A DNA stretch of 64,000 nt from assembly GCA_003640385.1 (NCBI GenBank), contig RCAB01000246.1, positions 29,576 through 93,575 of the forward strand, written 5' to 3'. Shown in pieces: positions 15,101 to 26,040 of the stretch. A program made the translations under genes and the position numbers. The notes below the pieces were generated by a model. That model was not told the DNA's origin. It saw only the letters and a program-made list of their open reading frames with translations, and searched no databases. Positions within the stretch are counted from its first letter, which is position 1. Every line of letters begins with the position of its first letter. This DNA is from Setaria digitata (taxonomy: Eukaryota > Nematoda > Chromadorea > Rhabditida > Setariidae).

Positions 15101-17053
15101 TTCTTCTAAAACACGAATGCATACCTTCTGACAAAATTGTTAGATCTATGATAATGCAAACTTACCAACCTATAATATTATCATTTTTTTTTTTTTTTTT
15201 TACGGACGCACATTTTTGCACAATTACTTTTAATTCAACTATTCACACATTACCTGCATTTGGTGAAAGTTATCCGTTGTTGTATATTCTCCCTGTATTC
15301 CCCCGTATTTTAGCTGTGTTGTAAAAATCTGATGTAATGAATAATAAATTAAAAATTTTAACTTTCGAAATTTTTTTCTTTTTTTTTACTTTCAGTGACT
15401 AGCTTAATCAGTCCAGCCAGAGAAGCAGCAAAGCTATCAGGTATTGATGAAGAGCAACAATGTTTTACGGTAAATAATTGATAAATTTATCTTTTATCCT
15501 TTTTCCGAATTCAATTATAATCATTTCGTCGACATTGTTTTTGTTATTAACTAGTGTTATCATTAGTTTATTATTGCTACTATTAGTTATTATTATTATT
15601 ATAAGTTTTTTTTTTTTGAATCACATATAGTAATTTTCATAATATCTTGAAGCAAATAAAAAGAGCATATCATAGCATTTTCTGACAAAATAAAATTAAT
15701 ATATCATACAATTGGCCATTATATTGTTTTATCTATTCTTTTGTTTCTGCAACTTTTTTTTGAATGTGAAAAAATAATTTTACAACAGTTAATTTTAAAA
15801 TTATACATTCAATTTTAAGTTGTTATAGAATATGAGCAAATCTTCTACGGTACCTGAAACAATGCACACGTCACTTACAAGTACTTACGATTTACGACTG
15901 GTAGTGCCTTGTTTTTCTTGTTTTTTTTTTTTTTGATTAATTACATTAGCACAAAAAAAAATTATTTTTTTCATTTCATTCATTTTGAACAGAAAAAATT
16001 TATTCTATTTGAGTTTATGAAAATTATCTTTTTTAATTTAAGCGTGCAAATACGCGTGATTTCCAACGTCATTTGCATGAGTTGATCCGTTCACAATCAG
16101 CTATTACTGATGACAATGGAAATACGCCACTGTTATCAGTAGCATCAACTGATAAGGAACAATTTGCATCAGTTGATAGCTTACCCAGTACAGAACCTCA
16201 TTCGCTATCTACGTGTGGTATGACGTGCTCATCGGCATCGGATAGTGGTTGCATGCTTGAAAGTGATAGTTCAACGGCTACTATCGATGATGATCATAAG
16301 GTTTTATTATTCCATCAGTTTTTCATTTTTCGATCCTTTTTTTTTAAAAAAAATTTCGTTGCATTTAATTTTTCTAAGCCATTTCTAATTTAGCGATTTA
16401 CTAGATTAAATTACTCAACCATTTGCTAGATTAAGAGTTAACTTATAACGCTTTGTTTAATTTTGATTCGACCGCTTCTTCAATTTTTTTTTTGGTTATT
16501 ATTAATCACATACTAGATTAAAAGTCATCCTTATAGCTTTTAAATTTTAAATGCTTTAATGCTAAATGCCGTCCATTTTGCTTATTTGAGATTTACTTGA
16601 AGTTCTCTCTAGCTGAGTTACGACTAGAATTTTGCTAAGTTAAACGTTAGAAAGTTAGCAATTTAGAAACGACTTCATGGTTTTGCAACCATTTTATTAC
16701 ATGCAATTCTTTTTTTTTTGAATATGTTAGATATGAAATTGAATATGAAACTTTATCGTTCCCTTTTTTTTTTTTTTTTTTTTTTAAATAATCTGACATA
16801 TATTACTAGAAATTTGTTGATTAGGAAAATTTTCATCGAATTCATTGAAGAGGTAATATTCGATGATTTTATCATATAGGTGCTTATAAATATGGATGAA
16901 AGTAGTGCCAACAACAACAATAACAATAACAACAACAACAGCAACAACAACAACAATAACAATAATAGCAGTTACAATAATTCACTGAAGAAACCTTTGC
17001 CTGAATATGCAAAAACTGATAATCTTCAATGCGAATTAGAAGTTTCTAAATAG
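119..17053 (+). CDS. klp-4: Kinesin-3 motor protein, KIF13/KLP-4 type (5' partial)
   Basis: Plus-end-directed microtubule motor for vesicle cargo; the first three quarters of the motor domain lie outside the window. Exons: 119-217, 468-603, 843-947, 1115-1249, 1649-1809, 2488-2668, 2896-3039 (start uncertain), 3354-3424, 3559-3699, 3800-3974, 4088-4230, 4766-4880, 5125-5220, 5328-5483, 5637-5816, 6160-6324, 6693-6830, 7393-7502, 7717-7837, 7923-8068, 8333-8388, 8596-8726, 8952-9047, 9189-9308, 9863-9916, 10229-10326, 10717-10830, 11342-11438, 11957-12101, 13663-13707, 15396-15469, 15829-15900, 16043-16300, 16880-17053. They keep phase and give about 1416 residues. Seen: motor end ([23 protein letters not shown]), neck coiled coil, FHA domain (exons 4-6, [10 protein letters not shown]), KIF13-type tail ([49 protein letters not shown]). 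The last exon carries a poly-Asn tract and stops with TAG. No CAP-Gly domain is visible, unlike KIF13B. Exon 7 from 2896 encodes an oddly hydrophobic stretch, so its 5' border may be wrong. The donors at 4231 and 12102 appear to be GC. Confidence -1.
721..842 (+). repeat. ATT-rich microsatellite
   Basis: Imperfect (ATT)n with interspersed GTT units, in a kinesin intron directly before the acceptor at 841-842. It replaces the usual pyrimidine tract. Confidence -1.
13320..13610 (+). repeat. Degenerate minisatellite in a kinesin intron
   Basis: Loose repeats of roughly 35-45 bp built around 'gattaatt...attccggtt' words, in the long intron 12102-13662. They are too diverged to fix a period by eye. 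The same intron also carries a (GA)n run near 13795-13830 just after the next exon. Confidence -1.
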
Positions 17054-18998
17054 AAAATTTTTCATTCATAAGTTCTTATCAATTTTGAATAATTTCTATT
17101 TAACTTTTTAGCTAAACAAATATAATTTGCAAAATTAAATGTCATAAAATGAAAATTTTCCAGCCCTATAATTTACCGTAGTACCATTTTTCTCTTGTCT
17201 AACTCGGAATCATTCTCTTTCTCAATTTTAAGTTTTATTTCAGCGAAATCAGTAACTTGAAGCGGTGATAAGAAGAGACAGTAATGAGAACTGGTTATAA
17301 TTAATAATGGAATATAGTAAAAATTAATGAATGATTTTTGTAATTAGTAGTAAAATATATAGAAACATAGCAAGAACTTCTAATTATCATTTTATGAATT
17401 ACAATTAAACTTCATATAAAGCTTAGATGAAAACTATTTATTTCTTCTTATCACTCCTTTTTCTCCTTTTTTTTTTTCTCTTCAGGAGTAGCTTTAGATC
17501 TCGATATTTTGCACTTTAGTAAATCTTAATTCAACATGTGTTGATGTAATACTACACACAATATATCCTGAATTAAAGTAGTTCGATCTCCATTACTCTT
17601 TAATTTTCTTCTTTACTCATATCTTTCTCTTCCTCTCCCACCTTCCTTCTCTCTCTGAGGTGACACTAAAATTTTGAATTTATTTTAACATCATCATTCG
17701 TAATTTTTTCCTTTTTCCTTTTTTTTTTTTTTTTTTTTAATTGTATAATCTAATTTTTTGTTTAATTTAATTAATCCAAATCAATGCTTATTTCCTGACC
17801 AAAAGAAAAAAATTATTCGGCTTAAAATGATTTTGAATATTTTTTAGAATTTTTTTTGGAAAAAATTTCGGAATGAAGATATTTTTAAGGAGTTTTTCAG
17901 TTTTTCACAACATTTATTCAACATAATGAATTCTTTTCTTTTCGTCACAATTGTTTAGAAATAACTAATGAATCGGTGCTTCAATGATGTGTAATCAGGC
18001 CAAATTAGCAGATGCTGTAAATTTTTGTAAAATTCACAACTCATTGCGCCGCTACTAATGCCTGAAAAAAAAAAGTAAAGAATGACCAAAAAGTTTTATT
18101 TTCGTTTTTGAGGCCAATATAAGCTAGGCGAAATGCGATGGCCTAATTAATACGGCCTTAAAGGCTCAATTCTTACATAGTTTTTTTTTTCTTTTCTTTT
18201 TTTTTTTAAAGAATTTAAATTTTCTACGAGGTCTCCGTGAGCTTTATTTTCATCTTGCATCGTTTCTCTCTCTCTCTTTTTTTAATTTCTATAAAAATTA
18301 TATTTATTCATTTATATATGATTATCATTTATGGAACATCTTGTCATTTGTGATGGTGCAATGCTTTTCTTTTGGTAATTGATTTTGACAATTTTCATAT
18401 TGTGTTATGTTGTTCATAGATTCTAAAACTTTTTTATTTCCTTTTTTTTTAAAAAAAAAAGAAAGTAGCAATTTTTTTTAGAAATATTATAATTATCATA
18501 TTTATCGTTGTTAATGCTATAATGAAATTATTACGATTTGAGCAGCAAATGGTCTTTCAAAAAAAAAAAAAAAAAATGAATCCTTTAGTAAATTACAATA
18601 TGTATAAATCAGCATGCATCAGCGAAATTGTATGGATCAATAAGGACATATTAAACATTTTTATTTATTTCATCATTTTTGAAATGATCGAAAAATTTAT
18701 TGAAATTGTTTCCAAATTTTTCCTTAATTTCTGTATTTAAAGAGAAATAATTTTTTCGAGAAATGAAATGATCCATTTCAATTTTATAATTAGTATAATT
18801 AACAGAAAAGTTGAAAAAATGATCGAAGTGTAAATCAAAAAAAAGGCATGTCAAAATGCAAAATATGAAATAATACATCTAATTTGAAGAAAAAAGAACT
18901 GGCAAAATACTCCTTGACTATGTAATATCGAATAATAAACGTAAAACATGAAAAGTAACAACTTTTATTCACTTTCCTGTTGTAAAAATTCCTCAAAA
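17054..18998. other. Convergent intergenic region, no gene seen
   Basis: About 1.9 kb between the kinesin stop and the stop of the beta-subunit-like gene on the other strand. It holds long poly-T and poly-A runs and pyrimidine-rich DNA. The small ORFs here (for example 18522-18740 +, 18651-18878 -) run through homopolymers and lack splice or family support. Confidence -1.
18964..18969 (-). terminator. Candidate polyadenylation signal AATAAA
   Basis: AATAAA on the minus strand about 30 nt after the TAA of the beta-subunit-like gene (stop at 18999-19001). The spacing suits a short nematode 3' UTR. Assigned by motif and position only. Confidence -1.
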
Positions 18999-21900
18999 TT
19001 ACGAAAATTTCGGAACAAAATCAAAAGAAATAACTGTTTTACCATTGAAATCCTTAATGTTATCAAACTGATAACCTGCTGTGTTATCTTTTATTCTACA
19101 ATCCATCGTGAACGGAGCCAAGTCATCACTTCCATTTCGTATTACTGCATTTCGGAATGTCATTTTTACCATTATCTAAATTATGTTTCAAGAGGAACAA
19201 AAAAAAAGAGTTGAAAAAATCATTTAAAAAAAAAATGATGTATTTTTCAAAAAAAGAAAAAAGTATTTATATAATTTATCACTTTTTTCTACGTACGTTT
19301 ATTCTATCTATTTTGCAAAATTAATTATTACAAAGGTATTACCAGTGGTGGTAAACTGTAAAGGATATGGCCATTTTTTCCAACAACTTCTTTACCATTG
19401 CCATCGGTAATTTTTTGATTTGGTATTAAATTCATTTGAAATCCACCATTACGTACTGATGTTGGCAAAGGCGGATAGTACGTGATATTGACGTAAATAT
19501 TTGAGGAGTATTGGTATTGCTTGAAAAAAGAAAAGAAGTACTAATTAATGTTACACTTTTAATGATAATTTGTTTCAAATGATAGGCTGCTTTATATTCT
19601 TAGAGTTAAATCTATAAGATTAGAGAATTTTTGTTTGTTTTAATAAAAAACAAAAATAAAAAAAAAGAAGAGGAAATTGTTTGAAGAGATCAGATTATAA
19701 TTGATATTTTATACTTTTGTTCAGCTAAACGTGCTACTAATACATCATACAAAAAACGGATAATTTCGGATTTCCGATATTGTGCCTTTTATGGAATTTT
19801 TTATTCCTACAATAATATTCTTGATAAAAGCAATAATATGAAATTATCAGCTAATATTATCAGTTAAATTTCAGTTAGCAATGAACAAACCATGCGACAA
19901 AAAAATGGCAAATAATCGATTTTGTTTTTTGCTTTTGGCTTCCAACCCAAACGCTGAAATTTAAAAAAAAAAAAAAAATTGAAATTGAGGAAAAAACAAT
20001 ATGGCAAAAAATTTGGCATTTCGAACAAAAATTGAACAGCGAAAACTTTTAAATGCTTTCTTCATTCGTTCGGTTAATTAGAGAGTGATTAATGATTTGA
20101 CTGCAAATTTTTCTGGGAGTTGACGAATGACAAAAGAAAAAAGAATTTGTTTTAAACCTATTTTAAAAAAGGCAAATTTAAAAAGCAATCGTTAAATTAA
20201 GCAATCGTTCTTATTATTTAATTTAAAAGAAGATAAAAATAAATTTGTGCTGCTGATTAACAAATAAATAAAAGTGTTTAAAAAGAAATGATTACTGATA
20301 TGCCCAACTAAAATTTGGAAAATTTTTGACGAAAAAAAAATGGTTTTCATAATTTTCAATGAAAATTCCTCAAAAAAAAAAAAAGACAGAGAACAACGAA
20401 CAAATAATTTTGATTCATAATAATTAATTTTATTCTTGTTTAGAGTTAAATTAAAGCTCAGGCTAAATTAAAACTTAAGCATGATAGCATTTTTTAGAAC
20501 TTACTAACATTTTCGAAAATAAACAATATGCATGGATTGCCGGAATTATAGCCATAATTTGTTGCTTTAGAACAATCTGATTGAAATTGTTGCCTTATAT
20601 CAATTGCGCACCAACGATTCTTATCATGCCGTTCTCCTACTGTGCAAAATTTCAGATATCGCTTCATCATTTCCTGTTCTTCCATATATTCTTTAAAATA
20701 TCCGAAATTTTATTCAGTAGCACAATTTTAATTGTTAGTTTTGATAGAATTAAAAATGTCGATAATTGCATGGTTTCAGTGAAAATTTATTTCTATTAAT
20801 TGCTTAGGACTGTAGTTGTATAACATGAGATATATTATCAGTTCTAGTCAAAAATTTTTGCTTCTTTTTTTAAATTAATTTCTTAAATGAATATGAATAA
20901 ATTTTTCTTTCAAAAAAAAAATGAAAAAAACAAAAAAAAACAAGAAATTAAAAACGAAAAACAAAGAAGTAAATCTAATTATGCGATAAGAAATAAATAA
21001 TTCCAAGAATATGAATTTGGAAAAAGAAAAAAAAGGGATTTGAATAGCAAGTTTGTTAATATTTATTTACTTCATTTATTTTTTAAATTGGTTTAGAAAG
21101 AAATGACTTAAAAAAGATACTGAGAAATATTGCGTTGCCAAAGTTTTTCCAGATTTTTTTTAATAAAGTAAAAATAAATTTATAAAGTAATAAAAACTAA
21201 TGATTTTATGAAAATTGGCATACTTTCAAGATAATCATCGATCTCTTTAACGTATTCAGCATTTGCTGTTTTATTTTTTACATTAAAGTAAAATATATTT
21301 ACGGGTTGCTTCCGAATATTTGGTATCATCATAAGGCCTAAAATATAATCAATCTTGTTTAATTCTTGGATCATAACAACTTTTTGCGTTTTTGTAAAAT
21401 AGACTAATTAGTTACGTTAGTAAATTAGTAAACTAAAAAAAAGGGAATAGAACCAAACCGGTTAGTTACTTTAATTTTTAGCGATATATTTCTAGTCAAT
21501 ATAGAGGAAGTAAAAAAAAAAAAAATAAACGAAAAAATGCACAAATCTATCGTACACTAATTAATTAATTGTTCTACTTTTAATAAATTATTAAAGCAAA
21601 AAATTATCACTACTGTTCACCATGACGAGATTTTTCCTGATATGCTATAACATCGAAAAGAGCTTTGCCAAAACCCGTAAGTAATGAAACCATTAAAACC
21701 AGCATTATGCAAACCATTGAAGTGATAAAACCTAAAATAAACAAAAGAAAAGAATTAACAGAAGAAAAAAAAATTCATCCAAAAAAAGGAAAAAAGCAAA
21801 AAGTTTCATCAACAGTGAAAGTGCTGTGGCACACCTAAACAAAAACGTTGTTGCCTTTGAGAGGAATAATTTTCCTGAAAGACGTTCTGCAGGGTGATAT

Positions 21901-22054
21901 TATCAGTGAAATAGTGATCAAAATTACAAGCATTTGTGCTAATTGGAGCTGTATCATCGATCTGTTCTGCATTATAGACACTTTCATGATCATTTACTGC
22001 TAATGAATCTGTATTCGATACGTAAGCGTATCTGAAAAGAACTGTTTCAATCAT
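18999..22054 (-). CDS. Divergent Na+/K+-ATPase beta-subunit-like protein
   Basis: Type II membrane glycoprotein resembling the beta chain that stabilises and delivers P-type ATPase alpha subunits. Exons (transcript order): 22054-21835, 21731-21621, 21337-21224, 20690-20509, 19953-19891, 19519-19343, 19175-18999; all join in phase, 347 residues. Seen: about 73 cytoplasmic residues, one membrane segment (FITSMVCIMLVLMVSLLTGF), then an ectodomain with GLMMIPN, EIDDYLE, FC...WCAID, DCSKATNYGYNSGNPC, NRLGWKP, YYPP, SLPPL and a final C-x24 stretch ending FDFVPKFS. The six ectodomain cysteines, the GY-x-GxPC motif, the GWKP motif and the proline/tyrosine segment match the family. The N-terminus is unusual: it lacks the expected FxQF-type and GRT-type motifs before the membrane. 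The ATG at 22054 was chosen because the exon reads open from there. An acceptor (ttttcag) just inside it would need an upstream exon ending in phase 2. The exact paralogue is not assigned. Confidence -1.
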
Positions 22055-22435
22055 TTTGAAAAATTATTCATTATTTATATTTCATGTCTATATGTTCGGA
22101 GAAAAAATAGATTTTTAGAAAGCTTAAATTTAAAAAAAAAAAAAATTATCTCTTTTATTTTTAGAATTAGAAATTGCATAAATTTGATAACTTTTTATTA
22201 TTCTGAAACTTTGAAACTAAATATGAAGAAATAATTTATTAGCTGAGCTATATTTGCACAAATATTTCCCATTACTTCCAAAAATTTTACGTCAGATATT
22301 TTTAGGAAGTTAAATGCTATCCGAACTCTCAGATAGCACAGTCATAATACACCTTTTAGTTGTTTTCATTCATATTTTATCATCAAAATTTCACGTACGT
22401 AATAAAAAGATAGGTGAAAAAGTTGTCAAACCAAC

Positions 22436-22528
22436 CTTATGGTAGCCATCGGCAAAATTATCAGTGCTAAAATTCGTATCGAAACGGCTGTTAATCATAT
22501 CAATTATAACAATTGCTACATTTGTCTT
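22436..22528 (-). CDS. Orphan candidate exon upstream of the beta-like gene
   Basis: A 93-bp segment between a good acceptor (cattcag) and donor (AAG|GTTGGT), phase 0 on both sides, 31 open codons with a balanced composition (reads TNVAIVIIDM, then SRFDTNFSTDNFADGYHK). It does not join in phase to the next exon of the beta-like gene unless a weaker donor is used about 45 bp further on. It could be an alternative 5' exon or belong to an unseen gene. Weak support. Confidence -1.
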
Positions 22529-22957
22529 CTGAATGATAATACAAAAAATTTAAATGAATTTCCAAAAAAATAAAAACATTTTTTTCTTCAAAAAACTTTT
22601 TCTTCAATGATTATGCGCGACATCATGATATTATTAACTTTAAAATTTAGTAATTTAAAAAAAAAACTAATAAAACTTTGAAAGAGACCAAAAATTAGCC
22701 ACTAGATTAAAGGAAAATATAAATGAATTTGATTAAATCAATAAAGCATTGAAAGAAAAAAGTATATAATTAATTAAGCATGAAATTCAAAATAGATTTT
22801 CGAATTTCAACAATTTTAAACTGACGCTTGTATATTATACTTCCCAATGATCTTCATCTCTTACATTTTAGTACTAAAAAATCAGGCAATTAGTCAAATA
22901 TTAAATTAACAGTGATAATAGCAAAATTCTTTATTCATTTTTCCGCTATCAGTAGCT

Positions 22958-23155
22958 TTATGTGAAGGTGAAAATAAAAGAACCATCTCTTCCAGATGAT
23001 ATTTTCGGAAGCGTGTGACGATGATGTTTACCTTCAGCAGGTGCATTTCTAAAGAAACCGGTTCTATCACAAAAGAGAGATTTATCATTAAGTAATGTCT
23101 GATGAATAGTTAAACAAACAGACAATATGACAATATGATAGAACTCAGTTATCAT
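22958..23155 (-). CDS. Small ORF with signal-peptide-like start, doubtful
   Basis: 65 codons on the minus strand, beginning with a hydrophobic stretch (MITEFYHIVILSVCLT) and followed by a hydrophilic part with one Cys. A possible donor (GAAG|GTAAAC) lies inside. It has no pyrimidine tract upstream, as poly-A precedes the ATG. No family is recognised and no phase-compatible partner exon was found. It may be chance. Confidence -1.
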   Translation of the reverse strand: MITEFYHIVILSVCLTIHQTLLNDKSLFCDRTGFFRNAPAEGKHHRHTLPKISSGRDGSFIFTFT

Positions 23156-26040
23156 TTTTTTTTTCTTTAATCAAATTTTTTATTAATAAAATCACGGTTG
23201 AATGTTTATTAATTAAACCACGATTATTAGACGAAAAGTTAGTTAATTGTTTCGAAATTATCCAATCACTTAAAAATTTGAATTAAGGAAATGGATTATA
23301 TTTATTTTAATCAAGTACCGCTTCGAATTTTTAAGCGATAAATAGCTATCATTCATTTGGAATTTAAACTGATTAAATTACCACATTTTGGATGAAAAGC
23401 AAGATCTGCTTAGGATCCAATATCTATATCTAGATATCTGTGCACTTTCCAGCGAATTTCAGTGCTTTAATCAAATGACTTAAATTAGCGAAAAAAAAAA
23501 ATCAGATTTAGTGAAAAAATCAGATTTAGTGAAAAAATTTTTATTTTTGAAGTGCTGAATTAAAAAGCTGAAACAAAAATGCTAACATTTCAAAAAGTCC
23601 AGAAATGATATTTTCAAAAAAGAAGAAAATAAAACACAAAGAAATCAATTTTATCGAGTTTTTTTTTCTAAACAACTGATAAGAAAATGCTGATAAATGG
23701 CAATAAGTATTTCAGAATGATATATTTTGATAAAAGTTAAGAAATGCGACTGATTCTGATATTGTTAGAAGAATAATTGCTATAAATTTCGGTTCTCTTC
23801 TTTTATCACTTTGTCACCATCATCTTTTACCATTTCTTGCCGAAAATTGGTCGGCGAACAGTGTGTTTACATTCATCTATCAAATGGTAATAAGTGTAAA
23901 TATCTGATCATATCATTCTCGAGACGGTCACTTCTTCATTCATTTTAAATGCTATGTTCAAATTAAAATTTGTGATAAATTTTTTCAAATTCCAACATTT
24001 CATGTATGCTATGCGTGAAATGAATACGCATGGCAAATGTTTATGATCGAATAATTTGAAAAGAGCAGAAATTTGAAACATTTTGCTGATTGAAAAAGTT
24101 TTGCTTAAATAACTTCTAAATTTGAACTAAGGAGACAAACAAATGATATTTCGTAGACATAGGCATCATTTAAACAAATATAAATCCGTCGAAAAACATA
24201 AATCTATTAGATAAATAGGAAGCATTCCTGAAATATTGCTTAGATTGATTTAAATCTGTTGAAATGACAGCTTTTCAAAATTGATAAGTGATAATTATTT
24301 GAATAATTTGTCAATTTCTCCAATGAAGACCGGAAAAAGGAAAATAGAAAATATTGCGATGAAAATAAAACGTAGAATGATGCATAGCTGATGAAAATGA
24401 TGAGGAAATCGAAAAATGGTAAATGGTACAGAAGATGGATAGGATGGGAAGAGAGATGAAACAAATTATTGTCATTATGACAAATCAGGAAAATAAAATA
24501 CTGCTACCAGATTAATGAGTGAGTCTGTAAATATTCATTTTACCTAGTATAGCATGATTATTTCGCTACTGAATTGCTGTTCTCTGTTTGCCCAATTAAC
24601 CTGTACACTGTTTCACCTGTTCACTCTCGTAATTCCATAATATCGCCACTATCGACAACACTTTCAAGGTCTTTCAAGATTGAATGATTTTATATATGGA
24701 ATGGTTTCCCACTGTTGTTAATTATTCACTGTGTGTTTCTAATTATATTTCTCGATTTGGGTCATAACTAATCAAAAATACAAATAAATAAAAGAACTCT
24801 CGATATTACTTTTTAAGAACTTCTACAAATGTATTTTTTCCCATCAATTTTAATTTTTTTTTATAAAACTGTCTATAAATATATATAATTAAATTTCCAT
24901 TTGTGTATTCGCAACATTACTAATATGTTATTCATTAAAGATTCAGCTTTTCAAGAACTTTTTCAAAACCTTTCTGACGTTAATTACTTCCCTTGATATC
25001 GTTCTTATTTACAAGATTTCAACGTTTTTGTTTGAATGACATTTGAAATAAATTTTGCAAAAAAAAAAAGAATAAATAAATAAAAGTACATCCCAAACAT
25101 TCTGGATTTTAATTAGTGCTATAAAGAAATCGTAATTAACCATCATCACTATGACCAGTTCATTATGTTTACTACATGCTATTCTCGACCTTGATAATTC
25201 GATGTTAATTTAGTGCTACTGTACACTTGATTTCAACACTCTTGTTTGAAGGAGATTCGGAATATATTTTGCAAAAAAAAAAAAGATCATATAAACAAAT
25301 AAAAACTAGTAGATAAATAAATGTAACAGAATATAAGAAAATTGCATAGTTTCGCTTTAAATTGTGAAATTTGTATATGTGCCTCCAAAAAAAAAAAAAA
25401 GGAAAAAAAAGGAAAAAAGTAACATATCTGCTTCAGAGGATATAAAAAGTGAGCATTTGCTTTCTTTTTCTTTTCTCAAGATTCCAAAATTTGATAATGG
25501 GTATAGCTATCGAGCTAGTCAATAATCTATCTTATCACATTCGCAAAAAAAACTTTCTCATTCTTTTTTTTCTTTATATCGCTTGAAATATCAGAACTGT
25601 TAATGGTAAGAGTTTGTACGATCAATAAAATACTGATTAAATTGTCAATAGATTCTTATGATATAAGTAAACTAGTTTAACTTGTGGATAAGCTTAGACA
25701 ATATGACAACGATTACTGATACTTCTAATAAAAATTTTGTTTGATTTCGGTAAAAAAAATTTCGGTAAAAAAAAAAAGAAAGAAAAAACGATCAATTTAA
25801 TCATGATAATAATTAAACAAGATGATCTGTCTAATAGGTTAATAAATTTTCTTTTAATAAATTTAAGTTGAAATGTTTATGAAAAGAGAAAGGATGATAA
25901 TAATGAATAAATTTTTCTTTTTTTTTTTCTCTCTCTCTCTCTCTCTTTCCTTCCCTTTCTTTACAGTATCCAATAAAAACATCAGTAAATAAGGAACAAT
26001 ATCAATCTATGCTCATCGTTAATTGAATTAAAATTGAATT
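23156..26040. other. Intergenic region, no gene seen
   Basis: Very AT-rich. It holds a small tandem repeat of 'aaatcagatttagtg' near 23500-23535 and a diverged repeat pair of about 75-80 bp, near 25014-25085 and 25226-25300, each ending 'ttttgcaaaaaaa'. It also has many poly-A runs and a (CT)n run at 25930-25950. Confidence -1.

Noticed and set aside
16753..16962. Minus-strand ORF starting with about 18 Leu
   Set aside because: It is the antisense of the AAC/AAT repeat in the last kinesin exon.
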